Shown here: in pieces, positions 41,444 to 54,300 of the stretch
Numbering within the stretch: position 1 is the first letter of the stretch
Layout: each line of letters starts with the position of its first letter
Assembly (NCBI GenBank): GCA_022264855.1
Contig: JABYQU010000002.1
Span: 744,001 to 808,000 of the forward strand
DNA: 64,000 nucleotides
Direction: 5' to 3'
Origin: Lenzites betulinus
Lineage: Eukaryota > Basidiomycota > Agaricomycetes > Polyporales > Polyporaceae
Translations under genes and position numbers: made by a program
The notes under the pieces: generated by a model
Told to the model about the DNA's origin: nothing
Databases searched by the model: none
Seen by the model: the letters and a program-made list of their open reading frames with translations, nothing else

Positions 41444-43825
41444 TCACCGATGGGCCTGCATGATCGCGTCTGAGATGAACGCAGCAGAGATCTGCCGCCC
41501 GCCGAACCAGCGGCCGTTGAGACTGTCGATGGCCTGGCGAGCAGAATCTACAGCATCGAACTGCACGTAGATCTCGCCCTGTACTAACATCAGCATCGAT
41601 CATATCCTAGATGTGCTATAGCCTACCTGGGATTCCTTTTCGACCTTGATCGCCAGTACATGGCCGTATTTGGTCTCACATTCACTCTTGACATCGTCAG
41701 CGAGATCCTTGTCCCAATCGCGTTCGGTTTCCCTGTGATAGCAGGTCAATGACATAACTGCAGATCATAATCGGGGACATACTCCTCAGGATTGAACATG
41801 TTCTTGAGGAGCACTGAGCGAGATTGCATAGTCTGCGGGATATTGGGCCGTGCACTGAGGGTGCCAATAATGTTGGTTAAAGCTTTCATGTAACCCAATA
41901 CAATAGAAGCTTACACAGGCTCGAGCTTCGTGGGCGCTGAGTCAGTCCTGGCAAGTTTCTGCATCAGTGCTTGACGTGAAGCTGCGTTCAGGTTACCGCC
42001 TGAAAGTAATACGACACTGGTAAGCATATGTATGGGTTTTGTCATGACTCCCGACGTACCGCCTGCTTCATCGAGAGTGTCCTGTTGAGTGTAATGAGTT
42101 GAGCCCTTCTCATGGACGGTGTTGACCCGGAGCTGATGGATTGATGAGCTCAGATTTTCAGTAATCGTGGGATATATGCCTTACTGTCCGCCCAGCCAGC
42201 TCAAATCCGTTCATCTGCTCGAGTGCCATCTTGGCATCTTCGGCACGCTTATACCTGCAAGAGGGTGTGAACAGCCGCCAGACGTGGTCCGATATCGGGA
42301 CTTACTGAACAAACGCATAGCCCTTGCTGCGCCCGGTCATTGGATCCCGATGAAGGTCTACAAACTCAAGTTCGCCAAACGGTTCGAAAACTTGCTTGAT
42401 GTCCGACTCCGTAAGATTGAAGTGAAGAGATCCAACGTAAAGCCTGTTCTTGGTGTTAGCCTGACGACACTGGAGAAGAGTACGACACTCACTGCATGCC
42501 GCCGTGGGGCGCGCTCACGCCAGGAGGCAGGTTCAGATTCCTGAGAGAGCCGTGAATATCTGAGAAAGCTTCATAACACATAACTCACCCATCTCCGGGA
42601 TGGAGCCTGTTCCTCTCCGCCTCGGTGTGTTGAATCTGTATGGGAAGGCCCATGACTACTGTTCCGCTGAGCCCAATGGCCCTGTCAACAAGCTCTACGG
42701 AGCGGAATTCGACGTAACCGATACTGCGAGACAATGCCATGAGTTCAAATCAAATCAATCGAACGGTGAACTGACCCCTTTGAACGCCTCGATATTCTGT
42801 CAGTGACGATGCGAGAATCCATCACTGAACCTTCTCCCAATTTGTCCTCGAAAAAATAGCCCAAATCGCGGGCCGTAAGTCGTGCCGCTAGCTGAGAAAC
42901 GAAGACAGACCGAGCCTCCGAATCATCAGGACTGGGTTCCTCGGCCATGGGATCGTCTTGGGGAAGCTCGTATGACGGTGAAGGGCGCCTGTACGCAAGT
43001 TAGAGTTCATAGGTGAGCGTACACAGGAAAGAAACTTACTTCTGGGGCGGTGGGGGAGGCACAGCCGGAGCCGGAGGAGGAGTCAAAGGGCGACTACGCT
43101 CTCTGTCGCGGCGGTAACGGGGGTCGTCGTACTCTTCTCTGGGGTCACGAGAACGCCTGGGGCGATCACCGTACCGACGTTCAGCATCGCGAGAACGAGT
43201 CCTGTGGCGACGTGGACTATTAGCGAGAGGAGGCGGGGGCGGGGGCAGGCCTGCAGACGCTGGAGGGGCAGGAAGAGAGGACTCTTCGGCACCTTCGTCG
43301 GATCGCTTTCTTTTGACTCGGTCATCGACCAGAGGGGCCTCCTCCGGGTCGTCTCCGCGTTTTCTACGTCTGTCGCGATAGTCGCGGTCGTCGCGGTTGC
43401 GATCCCTGTCGCGCTCACGGTCCCGTTGACTGTGTCGACTCTCGGCCCTGTCTCTGTCCCCACGGCGGGTGTCAATATCACGATCCCGACGCCTGTCGCG
43501 CTCTCTTTCGTAGTCCCGGTCTCTGTGTGATCGCTCTCTGGATCTCTCTCTTTTGTCGCGACTGTGGCTCCTCCTACGCTTTTCGTCATGCACGACGTCG
43601 CGTTCCCTGTGACGTCGCTCTCGCTCCCTGTCACGGTCGCGAGAGCGTGAGCGATGAGAGCGGCGGGTGCGATGAGTCTCTGTAGATTGGTTGCGCGAAC
43701 TGAAAAGGAGGGAGTCCAGTCAACATTCCCAAGGCCGACAAAAATGCTTACGATTTTGAACGTCTGTCCGGCGATTTCTCCCGTTCAACTTCCATCTTAT
43801 CCACCTTTCCGTTCGGTGAGGACAT
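41444..43825 (-). CDS. RBM39/Rsd1 (CAPER)-family splicing factor
   Basis: Nuclear pre-mRNA splicing factor of the CC1-like family. Exon 1 (start 43825) reads MSSPNGKVDKMEVEREKSPD, then splices into a long Arg/Asp/Ser-rich domain (RERSHRDRDYERERD; 43070-43690). It is followed by a Pro-rich linker and RRM1 (ARSVFVSQLAARLTARDLGY; VMDSRIVTDR), then RRM2 (LYVGSLHFNLTESDIKQVFE; GELEFVDLHRDPMTGRSKGY; NGFELAGRTLRVN). The RBM39 linker (LNAASRQALMQKLAR) comes next, then a UHM-type third RRM (RSVLLKNMFNPEE; DDVKSECETKYGHVLAIKVE; GEIYVQFDSARQAIDSLNGR). The end is ISAAFISDAIMQAHR, with the stop at 41444. About ten introns. Domain order and linker make the family secure. It likely binds U2AF/SF3b-type ULM partners, by family knowledge. 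Confidence 0.92.
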
Positions 43826-45416
43826 TGAATTCAGGAATATGAAGTGCTTAGCGGGGGCGGTCTGCGCTGTAACAGTGGCGGAGGTAGGTGTTCGGTCAAA
43901 GCTGGAAGAATGCCTAGCGCAGTACAGACTCCCACCCAGACTCCTATTGTCACGGGACTTGAGTCCGGAGGTTTCCGGGGTCTTTCCTGGGCATATTAGG
44001 CGCTCGTAGGGATACTTACTACCATTGCCAATGATAGACTTACTGCCTTGAACTACCCAGCGTATTGCAGTTAATGGATTGCATGATGATGTGCTCAATG
44101 TTCAGCGCACTACTACGTGCTATGGAAATAAATCATTGAGGTGGGGCACATCATATGTTGCAACAAGCAAGAAATCGCGTTAACGAATTTCACTGAGGCA
44201 CAGAACACGTACCTGTACCCCGACGCATGCGCAGGTACCCTACACCATGCACGAACACTAGTATCCATACGAGCAGACTTACCTTTGCACATTTTGGTTT
44301 CCCCACCTGATGCGCACAGCGCGTCGAGCGGGTACTTATCCCGAGGACCACGAAAAGGTATGCGCCAGGGCTCCCCTCTGAGGGAAGCCCTCCCTCAGAA
44401 AGGAAACAATGTACTCTGGTATGAGACAATGAATTAATGACAGAAGGGGGAGTGTAGGGGCGAGTGTAAGGTAATGGAACACAAGCGAACAAGATAATAA
44501 AGTGAAGGAGTCGGTAGGAAGATGCAGGTGAGATGTCGGCGGGTGCAGATGGGACAGATGTCGGTGGGGGGGGGGTGTGGGAGACGTCGAGAGGGGGTGG
44601 ATATAACGGGAGGGAAGTAGAGTGGATCGGGCGAGGTGTTAACGCAAAAAAAGCTTGAGAGGGCGGGATGGAAGCGGGAAGTGAGAGAGGGAGAGCGTGT
44701 TTGGACCTGCTTATATACCCCCCACCCCCCGGGAGGAGGGGGCTGCCGGCTTCTAGTGTGTTGAGGTGCTCGCTCGTCAACCTCAACGCTCCCAAAATTT
44801 GCACGAGTTCAACACGGGGGAAAAGGGAGCTAGAGAGGGTGAATAGCGTACGCTACCGTGACCGCCCAGTTGCGATCACAAGCACGCCCTACGTTCGGTC
44901 AGTGGTTCCGTCGCTTTAACCGCTCGCAATTTGGGCATCATACTGGTACCGCCGCGCAAGCATATGATCAAATAAGATTTGTGAAACAGAGGGAGATGGG
45001 TGCAAAGGCAGACCTGAGCCATCGAGGGAGGGGATCCGCCACAGACGCGTCGGGGAGGAGGCCGATAAGTCACCTGACCGTGTCGATCATATTAATGCCA
45101 GCCTCGCCATGTCAATCTGCGGTCTGATGCAAACCTGTTCGATTCGAAAACATCGCTGAGTGCTAGCCCGGGCTTGCAAAAACGCGCAGAACGTCAGTTT
45201 GAAACGCCATCGTTGAGGTCGCATGTCAGGGTATTCACGTGTGCCCTAACACAGGTAAGCTGGCTGCCTTTACATCACATGCTTCATCGATATTGCAGAA
45301 CTTTGCAAGGGATGCGATATCGCTGTAGCGGTAATGTACATTTTGCTTCTCTTCTTCGTGAAATGCTGGCAAATTTTTCACGCCCCTTACGAATATCATA
45401 CATTCCGAGAGATCCT
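43826..45416. other. Intergenic, RBM39 promoter side, no gene seen
   Basis: 1.6 kb between two - strand genes. It holds G- and C-homopolymer stretches near 44565-44578 and 44720-44740 and a small perfect hairpin (CTGAGGGA / TCCCTCAG, 44378-44398). Open frames here are low-complexity and not supported. Confidence 0.45.
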
Positions 45417-46310
45417 CTACAGCAAGGTGTCGTCTGCTTGGGGGCGTCCAGTCTATCAGCAGTAAGAAGTAAGGAGTGTGAGACATTAGCCTAATGAGCA
45501 ACGCAGAACTGCGATTCCACGCAGCACATGTACACACATACCTTGCGCATTTGCCCACGGTTGACCATGTTCGAGTTTCCGGACACGCGACCGGCAGCTT
45601 TCTCGATGGTTCCTATAGTATAAGAGACAACCCGACATAAGTATTTTCTCAGTGTGCTCTCAAAAGCGTCATTGGAAATGATGAAACGCATAACAAAATA
45701 CGCGGATAAGGGAAGGATGCAAATCGTGGTACGTACCGACAAACTTGTTGCCCATGCCGGGGTTGCCGCTCAGCGTAGCACCGGGGTCGTTCATATCCCT
45801 ATCCTCCGAAGTGGGGGCAGCACCTCCCGGAAGAGCGGGCCCAGGGCCTCCACGGAAATTGGGCGCGTTTGAGCCGAAGTTGTCGTCCCGGCCTGCGGCA
45901 GCTCGAGGGGCCGCTGTACCGCCCATCATCGTAGGTCCAGCATTGAAGTCTCCACATATGACAAATGGCTACGTGTGAGGACCGCAAGAATGTGGGGTTG
46001 TACCGCAGCCATGCGTACCTGTATCGGTGCCGAGCTGCCCCCCGTGCGATGCAAAGACCCCTCCGGGACCTCTGACAGTGCTTGCGGTTCCGTCGGTGGC
46101 CATAGTGCTCCAATTATCTACATAGCGTGGGCGGTATCAGTATAGCTAAAATCGGATACAGTATGACATGAGAGTGTACAGCGACCATTTTGACTTACTT
46201 TGGTCGCGCATACCCGCGTTACCACCGGAGTTGTCGAGGTTGTTCCAGGACTCAGGCATGCGGTTTTGCCCGCCGAAGGCATTTGAATCGTTTTGAGGAG
46301 TGTGGTTCAT
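45417..46310 (-). CDS. CsbD-like small stress-type protein
   Basis: A glycine/asparagine-rich protein of about 160 residues. It starts MNHTPQNDSNAFGGQNRMPE, splices through NWSTMATDGTASTVRGPGGV and DFNAGPTMMGGTAAPRAAAG to NPGMGNKFVG, and then has the CsbD-like core TIEKAAGRVSGNSNMVNRGQ followed by MRKTG. The last intron must use the acceptor at 45453 to keep KTGRPQADDTLL with TAG at 45417-45419. CsbD proteins are known from bacteria as general-stress proteins, and similar short proteins occur widely in basidiomycetes; the biochemical role is unknown. Five exons. The Gly/Asn-rich N-terminal half is disordered. No signal peptide. Confidence 0.78.
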
Positions 46311-47302
46311 AACTAGTGCTGTTGGATCGTTTTAATAGTGCAGATAATTGGATGTGGTCGTTGAGATTGGCGGTTCCGGGTTCACGAGGGCGACCTACTT
46401 ATATCTTAGACGAACGCCCACAGATGAGCAAACGCTGACCTCATAGCCCCACTTGGGGTCAGAGTTTAAGGGCCGCAGGAGACACAGGCAGAGGACCAGT
46501 CACTCGTCCCCTCTCTCCGCAGACGAAGGTGGATTGACTTCCCTGCCGTAGGCCAGGTGATTCTGCGGAGCTGGGGTAAGTTCGTATCACGCGTCACGGC
46601 TAGCAATACCTTTGAACTTCATACCTTCCAAATGTTTGTACGGTCTATGTTATGATGTCGGGGTGAAATGTGGCCGATGCTACGTACTGTTGTACAGAAG
46701 GTAGTAGACGCGATTCTACGCCAGTGTTTAGCAGTCCCAGCTCCGAGAGTTTCAGTTCACTAGGGGTGCCACATATATACGGGGGACTGGATTTTGTATA
46801 TTTGCGACGTTGATCAATCGGTCTATCTGACATGTAGAAATGCGAAGCTTGAAGCTTGACGGTTGCAGCAGCAATACACGCGAGCAGCATGTGCAGGTGG
46901 CCGTAAGGGGTGCCGGTGAGCACCTGAGCACTTGATTCCCACTGTTCAGCACATGGAAAGTCAAGATGACCAGATACACCCTGCATCACTAGGCCTTTTA
47001 AAACACGAGGGGACATAGAGGGTAGACCAGAAGTCGGTCCGAGAGTCGGTCCGAAAGTCATCGAGGTTGCAGAACAAAATGCAACCTCCCAGCGCCAAGC
47101 GCGTCCCGGAGGTATTGCACAGCCACATATCACGGGCGTCCACACTGCCTCGGCTCCGATGAACTTGTTTCTGTCGCGACGCGTTGATGGCAAACGTGTC
47201 CGAAGACTCTCTAAACGTGTAACCCCAAGGTCGCCCCGGTCGAACTTTGCTACACTCGCACATCAACGCTCTTTCCCGGACACCACCACCACATTCATCG
47301 CG
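46311..47302. other. Divergent promoter region, no gene seen
   Basis: About 1 kb between the CsbD-like gene (-) and the first of the tandem membrane protein genes (+). No supported ORF. TATATA at 46773 is too far from either start to be assigned. Confidence 0.45.
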
Positions 47303-48876
47303 ATGATGCTCGACCGTGACAAGAAAAACTCGTTCGATGACGGGTCTACGGAGCTACTGCAATCTACCGCGGGGCCGTCGAGAGCTGTTCCCTCCGACAA
47401 CCCGCCGCCTTTCCCAACATCCAGTCTCGACGGCGCACCTCCCCCTCACGACCCTCTGGAGCCAGTTCCGAAGTATACCGAACACGCACTTGAAGACGTC
47501 TACATACCAGCAGGTGGAGAGGAGCCGCCGCCGACCTTTACCCCGTACAAGGCGGAGTTCTTCATCTCAGGCCGCGAAATCGTCTCACACGACCCTCATT
47601 TGAACGAAGATGGTGATTATTTCCACGGGTTTTTGGAAGAGGCTTGCTCTCTGACCGCGAGAATGCATAGGTGAAGCGCTCTATCGCTTCCTGCTATCTC
47701 AATCGCTCCTCCTCCCTGAATACCTTCTTCACGTGCGAGGTGTACATACGGAACACAAGACTCGCACGGTCTTCCGGAATGATCCCCAAGGCCGCTCGCG
47801 CACTCATCACGAGCACTACACGGAAACTGTCACTGGTATGCTCTTACGAGGCTTGTTCAAGGTGACAATCGCTTAAGGAAACTCTCTGTAGATTTCGACT
47901 TCTACGTGAACATTGGCTCACAGATCGTGCATGGCCCTACGCACTGGACCGTTCCCGATGCCGAACCCGCCTACAGAGGAGGGATGGTTCGGCAGGTTGA
48001 GTCCGGTGAATATGCCGTCGCTCTTCCGGATCCCGAGTTGGCGCAGGTTGGGGGAAAACGTAAAGCGACCAAGCAAGAGATCAAGGCCGCCAAAGAGCGC
48101 AGTCGTCTCAGGGAGGAGCACGGTCTACCACCTTGGATCGCGCCTGGCCCAGAATCGTGGTACTCCTCGGCGAATGGGACGGTTGCGCCCCCAGAAGCTC
48201 AGGTGCTCGGTTCCTCCAAGTCACTCAGGGAGTGGGCAGACGAATACTGCGCTAGCGATAAGTTACTTAAGGAGTTTACCTACACGAAGGTGATTGTTCG
48301 GACATCACACTCTCAATAGCGCGTCGGCTGAGCAGGAGCCGGTTTTAGGTCGTCTATGGCTGGAACATTGCGAATCTGAGGGAGGCAGTCCGCTCTGCGA
48401 TCCGCTCTGTCTACAGCCACAACGTCACCCTCGAGTTTCAGATGTCACACCACAAGATCTGCGTTCGTCCCGACAACCGCCTCTCGCGCACCCTCTCCAA
48501 CAAGTGGCTCAAGTTCCTTCTCTGGATCCTCTTCATCTATCCCTTCATATGGCTGTATAAGCGCTTCAGTCGTCACGGCGGTGGGCGCTGGGAGGTCTGC
48601 GGCGGTGCATACGCACTGAAGACCTGGCGGCTCGAGCCAAACGCCGTACCGCCACCTCCCGAGGCCAACGACGGGCGGTGGAAGCAGACACGCGACGGAC
48701 CTGTGCGCCTCATCGGCGAGCGAGAGGGCGAGTGGTTCCAGCGCTGGGAGGGCCCGATCCGACAAGCGATCATTGGAAAGGTGCAGTCGAGGACGCCCTT
48801 GGAGATCGTCAACCCCGCTGCGATGATGCTCGACGGGTATCGTCCTACGTATAATCAGCTACAACTCATGCTATAG
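47303..48876 (+). CDS. Unknown fungal protein with one membrane segment, tandem copy 1
   Basis: The function is unknown to me. The start MMLDRDKKNSFDDGSTELLQ precedes a Pro-rich region and the conserved block FFISGREIVSHDPHLNEDG. Spliced exons follow: ALYRFLLSQSLLPPEYLLHV, DFDFYVNIGSQIVHGPTHWT and LREWADEYCASDKLLKEFTY. Then VVYGWNIANLREAVRSAIRS and VTLEFQMSHHKICVRPDNRL lead to a hydrophobic segment (WLKFLLWILFIYPFIWLYK, about 48505-48561) just before RHGGGRWEVCGGAYALKTW and GEREGEWFQRWEGPIR. TAG is at 48874. About 440 residues. The downstream neighbour at 49374 has the same block order, so this is a tandem duplicate pair. The membrane helix near the C-terminus suggests a tail-proximal anchor in an internal membrane; that is inference. 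Confidence 0.82.
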
Positions 48877-49373
48877 CCACCTGTGCGGGCACTGTCGAGT
48901 TGCTGATGTACTATATAGGTCACATATATTATTCTGCGCGTCTCATGTTAGCCTCGTGTGGCTATGTCATGGCCATGATATCGACTATGCTAATTTGAAA
49001 GCACAAGCAGTACGGAGCATCGGGGAGTACTCGTATACTACGCGCAGTGACTCCCGTCAAGACACCCCGGGAGGATTCAGTTCTGGCACAGCATCCGTAC
49101 GTTAGTGCAAAGCCTCGTCCGGCCATACTATTCAATTCTAACATACCAGTGCGTCACTAGTACAGCGACTACTACAGCAGAATGATCTTGGCATCGGGCA
49201 TCAACTCGGGCACACGGCTTCGGCCACTCCCTCGTCACAGCCAAAAGCCTTCAAGCGAACGAAACATTGGAGTCGGGCATCAAGGCAACGCTTGTCAACG
49301 CGATGAGCTCGTTGTGCTATGACTTATATACCTGGCTGCACCGCGCGCGACGAACAGACCTCACTCTCCAGCC
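48877..49373 (+). promoter_or_regulatory. Intergenic with TATA box for tandem copy 2
   Basis: 497 bp between the tandem copies. TATATA at 49325-49330 lies 44-49 bp upstream of the ATG at 49374. Nothing else is recognised. Confidence 0.5.
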
Positions 49374-50916
49374 ATGAACTACTACCCCTATGATCAGGAA
49401 GAGAGCCGGTCACTTGTCGGTGCAGCCGCACCCATACCACTCGCGCCATTGGCCTCGATGCCCTACCCAACCCTCGGCCATGATCCCAACCCACACGCCC
49501 TCCCTGTCAACAGCTACTTCTCACAGGATATGTACAAATCCCCTCCTCAAAGGGACTCCCAGCATGAGTCATTCGTTCCCATCAAGGCGAAGTTCAAGGT
49601 AGACGACGGCGAGATTGTCTCGCGCGATCCCCACCTTAACAAGGATGGTGCGTGCGTGACCGTATCCTCTGCAAACATGTCCTCGCTAACAGCGAGGTGG
49701 TACTTTCAGGGGATGCGCTATACCGCTTCATCATGACGCACGCGCAGGAACGGCCGGAGATGCTACTGCACGTCAAAGGGTCCCATGTCGAGACAGCAAA
49801 CGTGAAGTACTCTGTTCCCCAAGCGGACGGAGGCAAGCCTAAAGACACCCAGACGCAGTTCAGTGCCACCGTCTCAGGTACGCAGCCGCAACCCACGCAA
49901 CGACGCCAACTCCGCTTACCTTACTGCACCCCGTAGACTTCAACTTCTACATCGATGTAGGGCGGCACATTTGCCACGGGCCCATACACTGGACCGTCCC
50001 CGACGAGGTGCCGGAGTACCGCGGAAAGCTGTACCCGGAAGTCGATCGCCCGCGCGACGACCACGACCCCGAGCACGGCGTCGTCCACACGAAGCGCAAG
50101 AAGGCGTCCGGCAAAGACGTGGACGCCACGGCGGCCTGGACAGAGTTCCGGTGGCTGAACGGCCTGCCGCCGTGGGTGGGCCCGAACGACCGGGATGCAC
50201 AGAGCAGCAACGAGGTGCGCCTGCTGCCGCGGAGCGCGGCCGTCCTGCAGTCTTCGCGCTCCATCCGGGACTGGGCGTACGACTACTGCAAGAGCAAGAG
50301 GAAGCTCAAGGAGTTCGTCTACGAAAAGGTAGTGCCCACGGGCCTCTTCTTGCATTGTATCGCGATGTATGTCGGCATGCTGACCATGATCGTGCGTACA
50401 TAGACAGTATACGGCTGGGATGTGGGGAAGCTCGAGAACGCCGTCGCGCAGATCATCCGCGACTCCGGCTACCCCGGCGATTGGACGGTCGAGTTCATCC
50501 TCCGCAAGAACACGATCCGCGTCCGCCCAGACACGGCCCTCTCGCGCGCGCTCGCGCACACCTGGGTGAAGGTCCTTCTCTGGTTGTTCCTCATCTATCC
50601 CTTCGTTTGGTTCTACAAGCGGTACGACGAGCACGGCGGCGGCAAGTGGGAGGTGTGCGGCGGCGCGTGGGCGCTCAAGTACTGGGAGCCCGACCCCACG
50701 GGGGTGATTCCGGGCATGGACGACGCGAATGGGCGGATCGTGCCCACCATGGGCGGCGCGGTGCGGATGATGGGCTTGCGTGAGGGCGAGTGGTTTCAGC
50801 AGTGGCAGGGCACGATTGGAGGCCGGATGGCGGGCGGGTACTGCTCGGACGAGCCGTTGACCACGCCGGATCCTGCTCCCGTGGACCCCGTGGCGACGCT
50901 TGATGGGTATAAGTGA
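49374..50916 (+). CDS. Unknown fungal protein with one membrane segment, tandem copy 2
   Basis: Paralogue of the gene at 47303. The start MNYYPYDQEESRSLVGAAAP leads to KFKVDDGEIVSRDPHLNKDG, ALYRFIMTHAQERPEMLLHV, DFNFYIDVGRHICHGPIHWT, RLLPRSAAVLQSSRSIRDWA and KLKEFVYEK. After an intron TVYGWDVGKLENAVAQIIRD leads to VEFILRKNTIRVRPDTALSR, the hydrophobic segment WVKVLLWLFLIYPFVWFYK, HGGGKWEVCGGAWALKYW and GLREGEWFQQWQG. TGA is at 50914. Copies differ mostly in the N-terminal and C-terminal tails and in a spacer after the HWTVPD block (RPRDDHDPEHGVVH here). The C-terminal half is the best conserved part and is the likely functional core. About 420 residues. Confidence 0.83.
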
Positions 50917-51338
50917 GGCGTTCGCTATTCTCGTCATACATATGGACTATTAGTGTACCTACTGCGTTTCTACGTGCGTCAATGCCGATTTCTTGCTGTT
51001 ACGAAGAGAGTTGCTCTTTACGGAAGAGCCTGCAAGAGCCGCGGGAAGATGGGGTGTATAAGTTACACGTGCAACCGGGTAAGGCACACCAGCGGCCGTA
51101 AATGAGGTGTACAGTGCGGATTGGATTAGATGATGGGTGGTATGTGCAGGCCAGACCGTACCGGGAACGAGCACGAGCGGGAAGGTATAACCAGGGACGA
51201 CGCAAGGTACGACACATGACACAACCCCGGAAGAGTGAATGAACGATAGCGACGAAAGAGCGAGCGAGTTGAAGGATATAAGTATGCACAACGAAGATGA
51301 TAGCAGCGCATATATAGAGGCGATCGCGACATGTCGCG
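50917..51338. other. Convergent 3' intergenic region
   Basis: About 420 bp between two convergent stop codons; no gene seen. Confidence 0.5.
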
Positions 51339-54300
51339 CTAATGCAGGCCCCGGTCCCCATGTCCACGCACACTGACTGTCCGTACACCTGGAACGGGGG
51401 TCGACGCAGCAGAATCCCGCAATACTGTAGCAACAGACTGCTCTCCATGGCGGATGCTCCTCTTGTCGAGCGTGGGAGGACCGTCCAGCTCGGCGGCGTC
51501 CGCGTTCCGATGGGCGTACACACGCGGCATCTCGACGCCGCGCTCGACGGGAGTGACCTCCTCGCCGTGCAGGAGCGCCTCGGCGGTCTCGAGGAACCAC
51601 ATGTTCTTCTTGATAAAGTGCACGACGACCGTCCCGCCAAGACGCTGCCCCGCGTATCGCGTCCGGCGGCCTTCACGGTACTGCCACGCCACCTCCGGGG
51701 TGAGTGCGCCTTGAGCTATGAGCGCAAAACGTAGCAGTTCAAGGAACGTGCGGGAGCAAAGCAGAAAATAGAAAAACACAAAGATAGTGGGATGTCAGCC
51801 TGTGTGTGGGAGCATTAGGCAAAACAAGGAGACGCACCGTCGGTGACTTTAGACATGTCACTGCCCTCCACGAGCGCCTCCACGCTCTGGTCGAGCGTGA
51901 GACCAGGAACCGGCGGCACGTAGCGGGTGCCAAAGGTCGACACTGTAGAGCGTGCCCAGTGCTCCGGGGCGGGCACGTTCTGGCCTGGAGGCACTGCGAG
52001 GGCATCGGGGGTATCCGCCTCACGCGCGGTCTGCTTCGCGAGGATCACAAGGTCGCGCGACACGAGTGGCCGCACGCGGTTCACCTCCGACGGGAACAGG
52101 AACCCGTGCGAATATCTGTGAGATGCCACAAGCCCGTGTCGGAACCGAGATGTATGATTAGCGTTGAGACATAGCGGAACCAGAGCGGTGTGAAACAACG
52201 CTTACACTGTGCCTGCCCGCGGGTGGTCGTAGATCCAGCAGCGCTCGCTTGCCCAGCGCACCTGCTCCGCAAGGGGATGCCTCCGGATCCACTTGGACGT
52301 CTGCTTGTCCTCCGCGCCGTGGGTCATCGTTTTCACGACCGGGTCCTGCGCGATCCAGTTGACGAGCGGGAAGCTCAGCGCGTACATCTCGCCGCCCATG
52401 AACCGGTTCTTGATCAGGTATCCCCAGAAAACGAGTGGGTCCGACGGGAAGGAATCCGCGGGATCAGCTACTGCGGACAGCGTGGGCCGGTCCAACCCAG
52501 CCTCCATTGCAGCCGACTCCATCTCCTCCCGGGCGACGTCTTCTCCGGCGGGCGGTGGTGGTGCCCGTGGCGATGTCTGCTGCTTGCGAACAGACGGCAC
52601 AGGCGGTGGCGGCAGTCGATCTTTGTACAGCTCGACGCGTAGACGTCCCTCGAGTTCTGCGAGCATGACGAACGCATCGTCGTCGGCCTTGACCACGAAG
52701 TCAGGCCGTACCCATGGCTGCTGGGTTCCGTTGGTATATTGGTCCAGGTGCGCCAGCGCAGGGTCATGGCTGGCCAACTGCGGCGGAGGGCTCGTCGCGT
52801 CGGTATAAGAGAACCCCTCAGGTTTTTTCGCGTACCCGTCGTGGTATACTGGCGGCACCCAGGAGTTGTTCGCCGCCCATGTGAAGTACGCGTGCGTCTT
52901 GCCCTGGTTCATGTTCTCCGCCATGGGTAGGATGACAATGTCGTTGTACGCTGTGGGGGTGAAATGGGGTCAACTCTGCGGTCTGTCATGGTATCAGCGC
53001 TGGGACTTACTGTCTACCTCCAGCTGTACCTGCCGCTCCCATTCCTTCCGGGGCTGTCCCATGATGAACCGTACGATTGTCCTGGACGTCCCAACTCCAC
53101 CATCGCCGTCCCCTCCTCCTTCCCTACTGCGCAAGTGCGTCGCCCAAGTTGAGCGAATGTACATTCGCCGTTCTACGCCGGTGTCTATGGTGAAAACGCC
53201 CAAAAACACGCCAGCCGGGGCGAGCGAATCAAACTCGGTCGGCGGGAACTGGGGGAGCGTGAAGTTTGTTGAAAGTGGTGTTTGAAGCCAGGTCGTTGTG
53301 GATAACGACAACGGGGGCGGACCGCCCGAGTATTGAGGCAGTGTGCAGTATCCCCGCCATGGGAGCGGCTCCTTGTCTGGGTTGAGGATATAGATGAGGA
53401 GGAACGTGAGGGAGACGCCGAACAGCGTTAGGAAGAGGAGGCTGAGGAGCTACAATGTCGCCGGATATCATCAGCACAGGAACAGCATTGCTCGTCGATG
53501 GTATCGAATGTATCGACGCGCCCGGCGAAAGCCTGACGCTAGACACAAACGCCTGGCATGACGTGCGTGGTATTTGCACGACATAACCGCGACACGCTGG
53601 ACGATGTCGCGGCAAGCACGGAACGTACATAACGGGATGGATGGACGTACAATCGTGACTGGGGTCTTTGGGAAAAGCGGGTGCCGAATGCATCTCCTGG
53701 CGATACGCCTGCAGCTACGAACGCCCCAAATGGCATCCCTCCAAGGTCTCCTGGGCCGCCGACTGTCAGCGCTGTTGTTGGACCCGAGGGAGAGGGACCA
53801 CCAGCGCCGCGCTCGACCCTCCCGAAAGTGTGGTCGTCGCGAGGTGCGAGAGAGGAGGCCAGACTCGGGTTCACTGTCAGAGTCCGAATCGCACGAGGAC
53901 GCGCCAGAGTAGTCGAACGGGAGCGGCGACGCGTTGCGGGAAGCCATGGGCGTGTTCGTTGCGGTCGAAGAGCCTGATGGCGCAGCAGACGCAGAACGGT
54001 CTGGGGTGGCAGCGTTGCGCGGATAGAGCATGGACCTATCGGTGGACCGACGAGGGCCAGAGCCGAATTCTCTGCTGAACTCGTCGTATGGGGGAGCGGG
54101 AGGGTCGACGAGAACATTGGCCGAGACCGCCATCTGAAATTCGGAGCTAGCTTGAGGGTCATGCAGGGAAGCCGCGGGCAGACCCGACCTGGAAGCGTCG
54201 ACAGAGAGAAGGGGCTGGTCGTGCAGCGGCATCATAGTGTCAGAGGCGACATTGAAGGGGTACAAGAGGTCGCGGTCGGAGGACATGGCCAAGCTGGGGG

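Noticed and set aside
42370..42390. tRNA-like T-loop word GGTTCGAAAA
   Set aside because: It lies inside an RBM39 exon (antisense of the EFVD..FGELE region) and has no cloverleaf around it; other GTTCGA words were dismissed for the same reason.
44378..44398. Perfect 8-bp stem hairpin as a terminator
   Set aside because: It is short, isolated in a eukaryotic intergenic region and not near a gene end in the right orientation; intrinsic terminators are not expected here.
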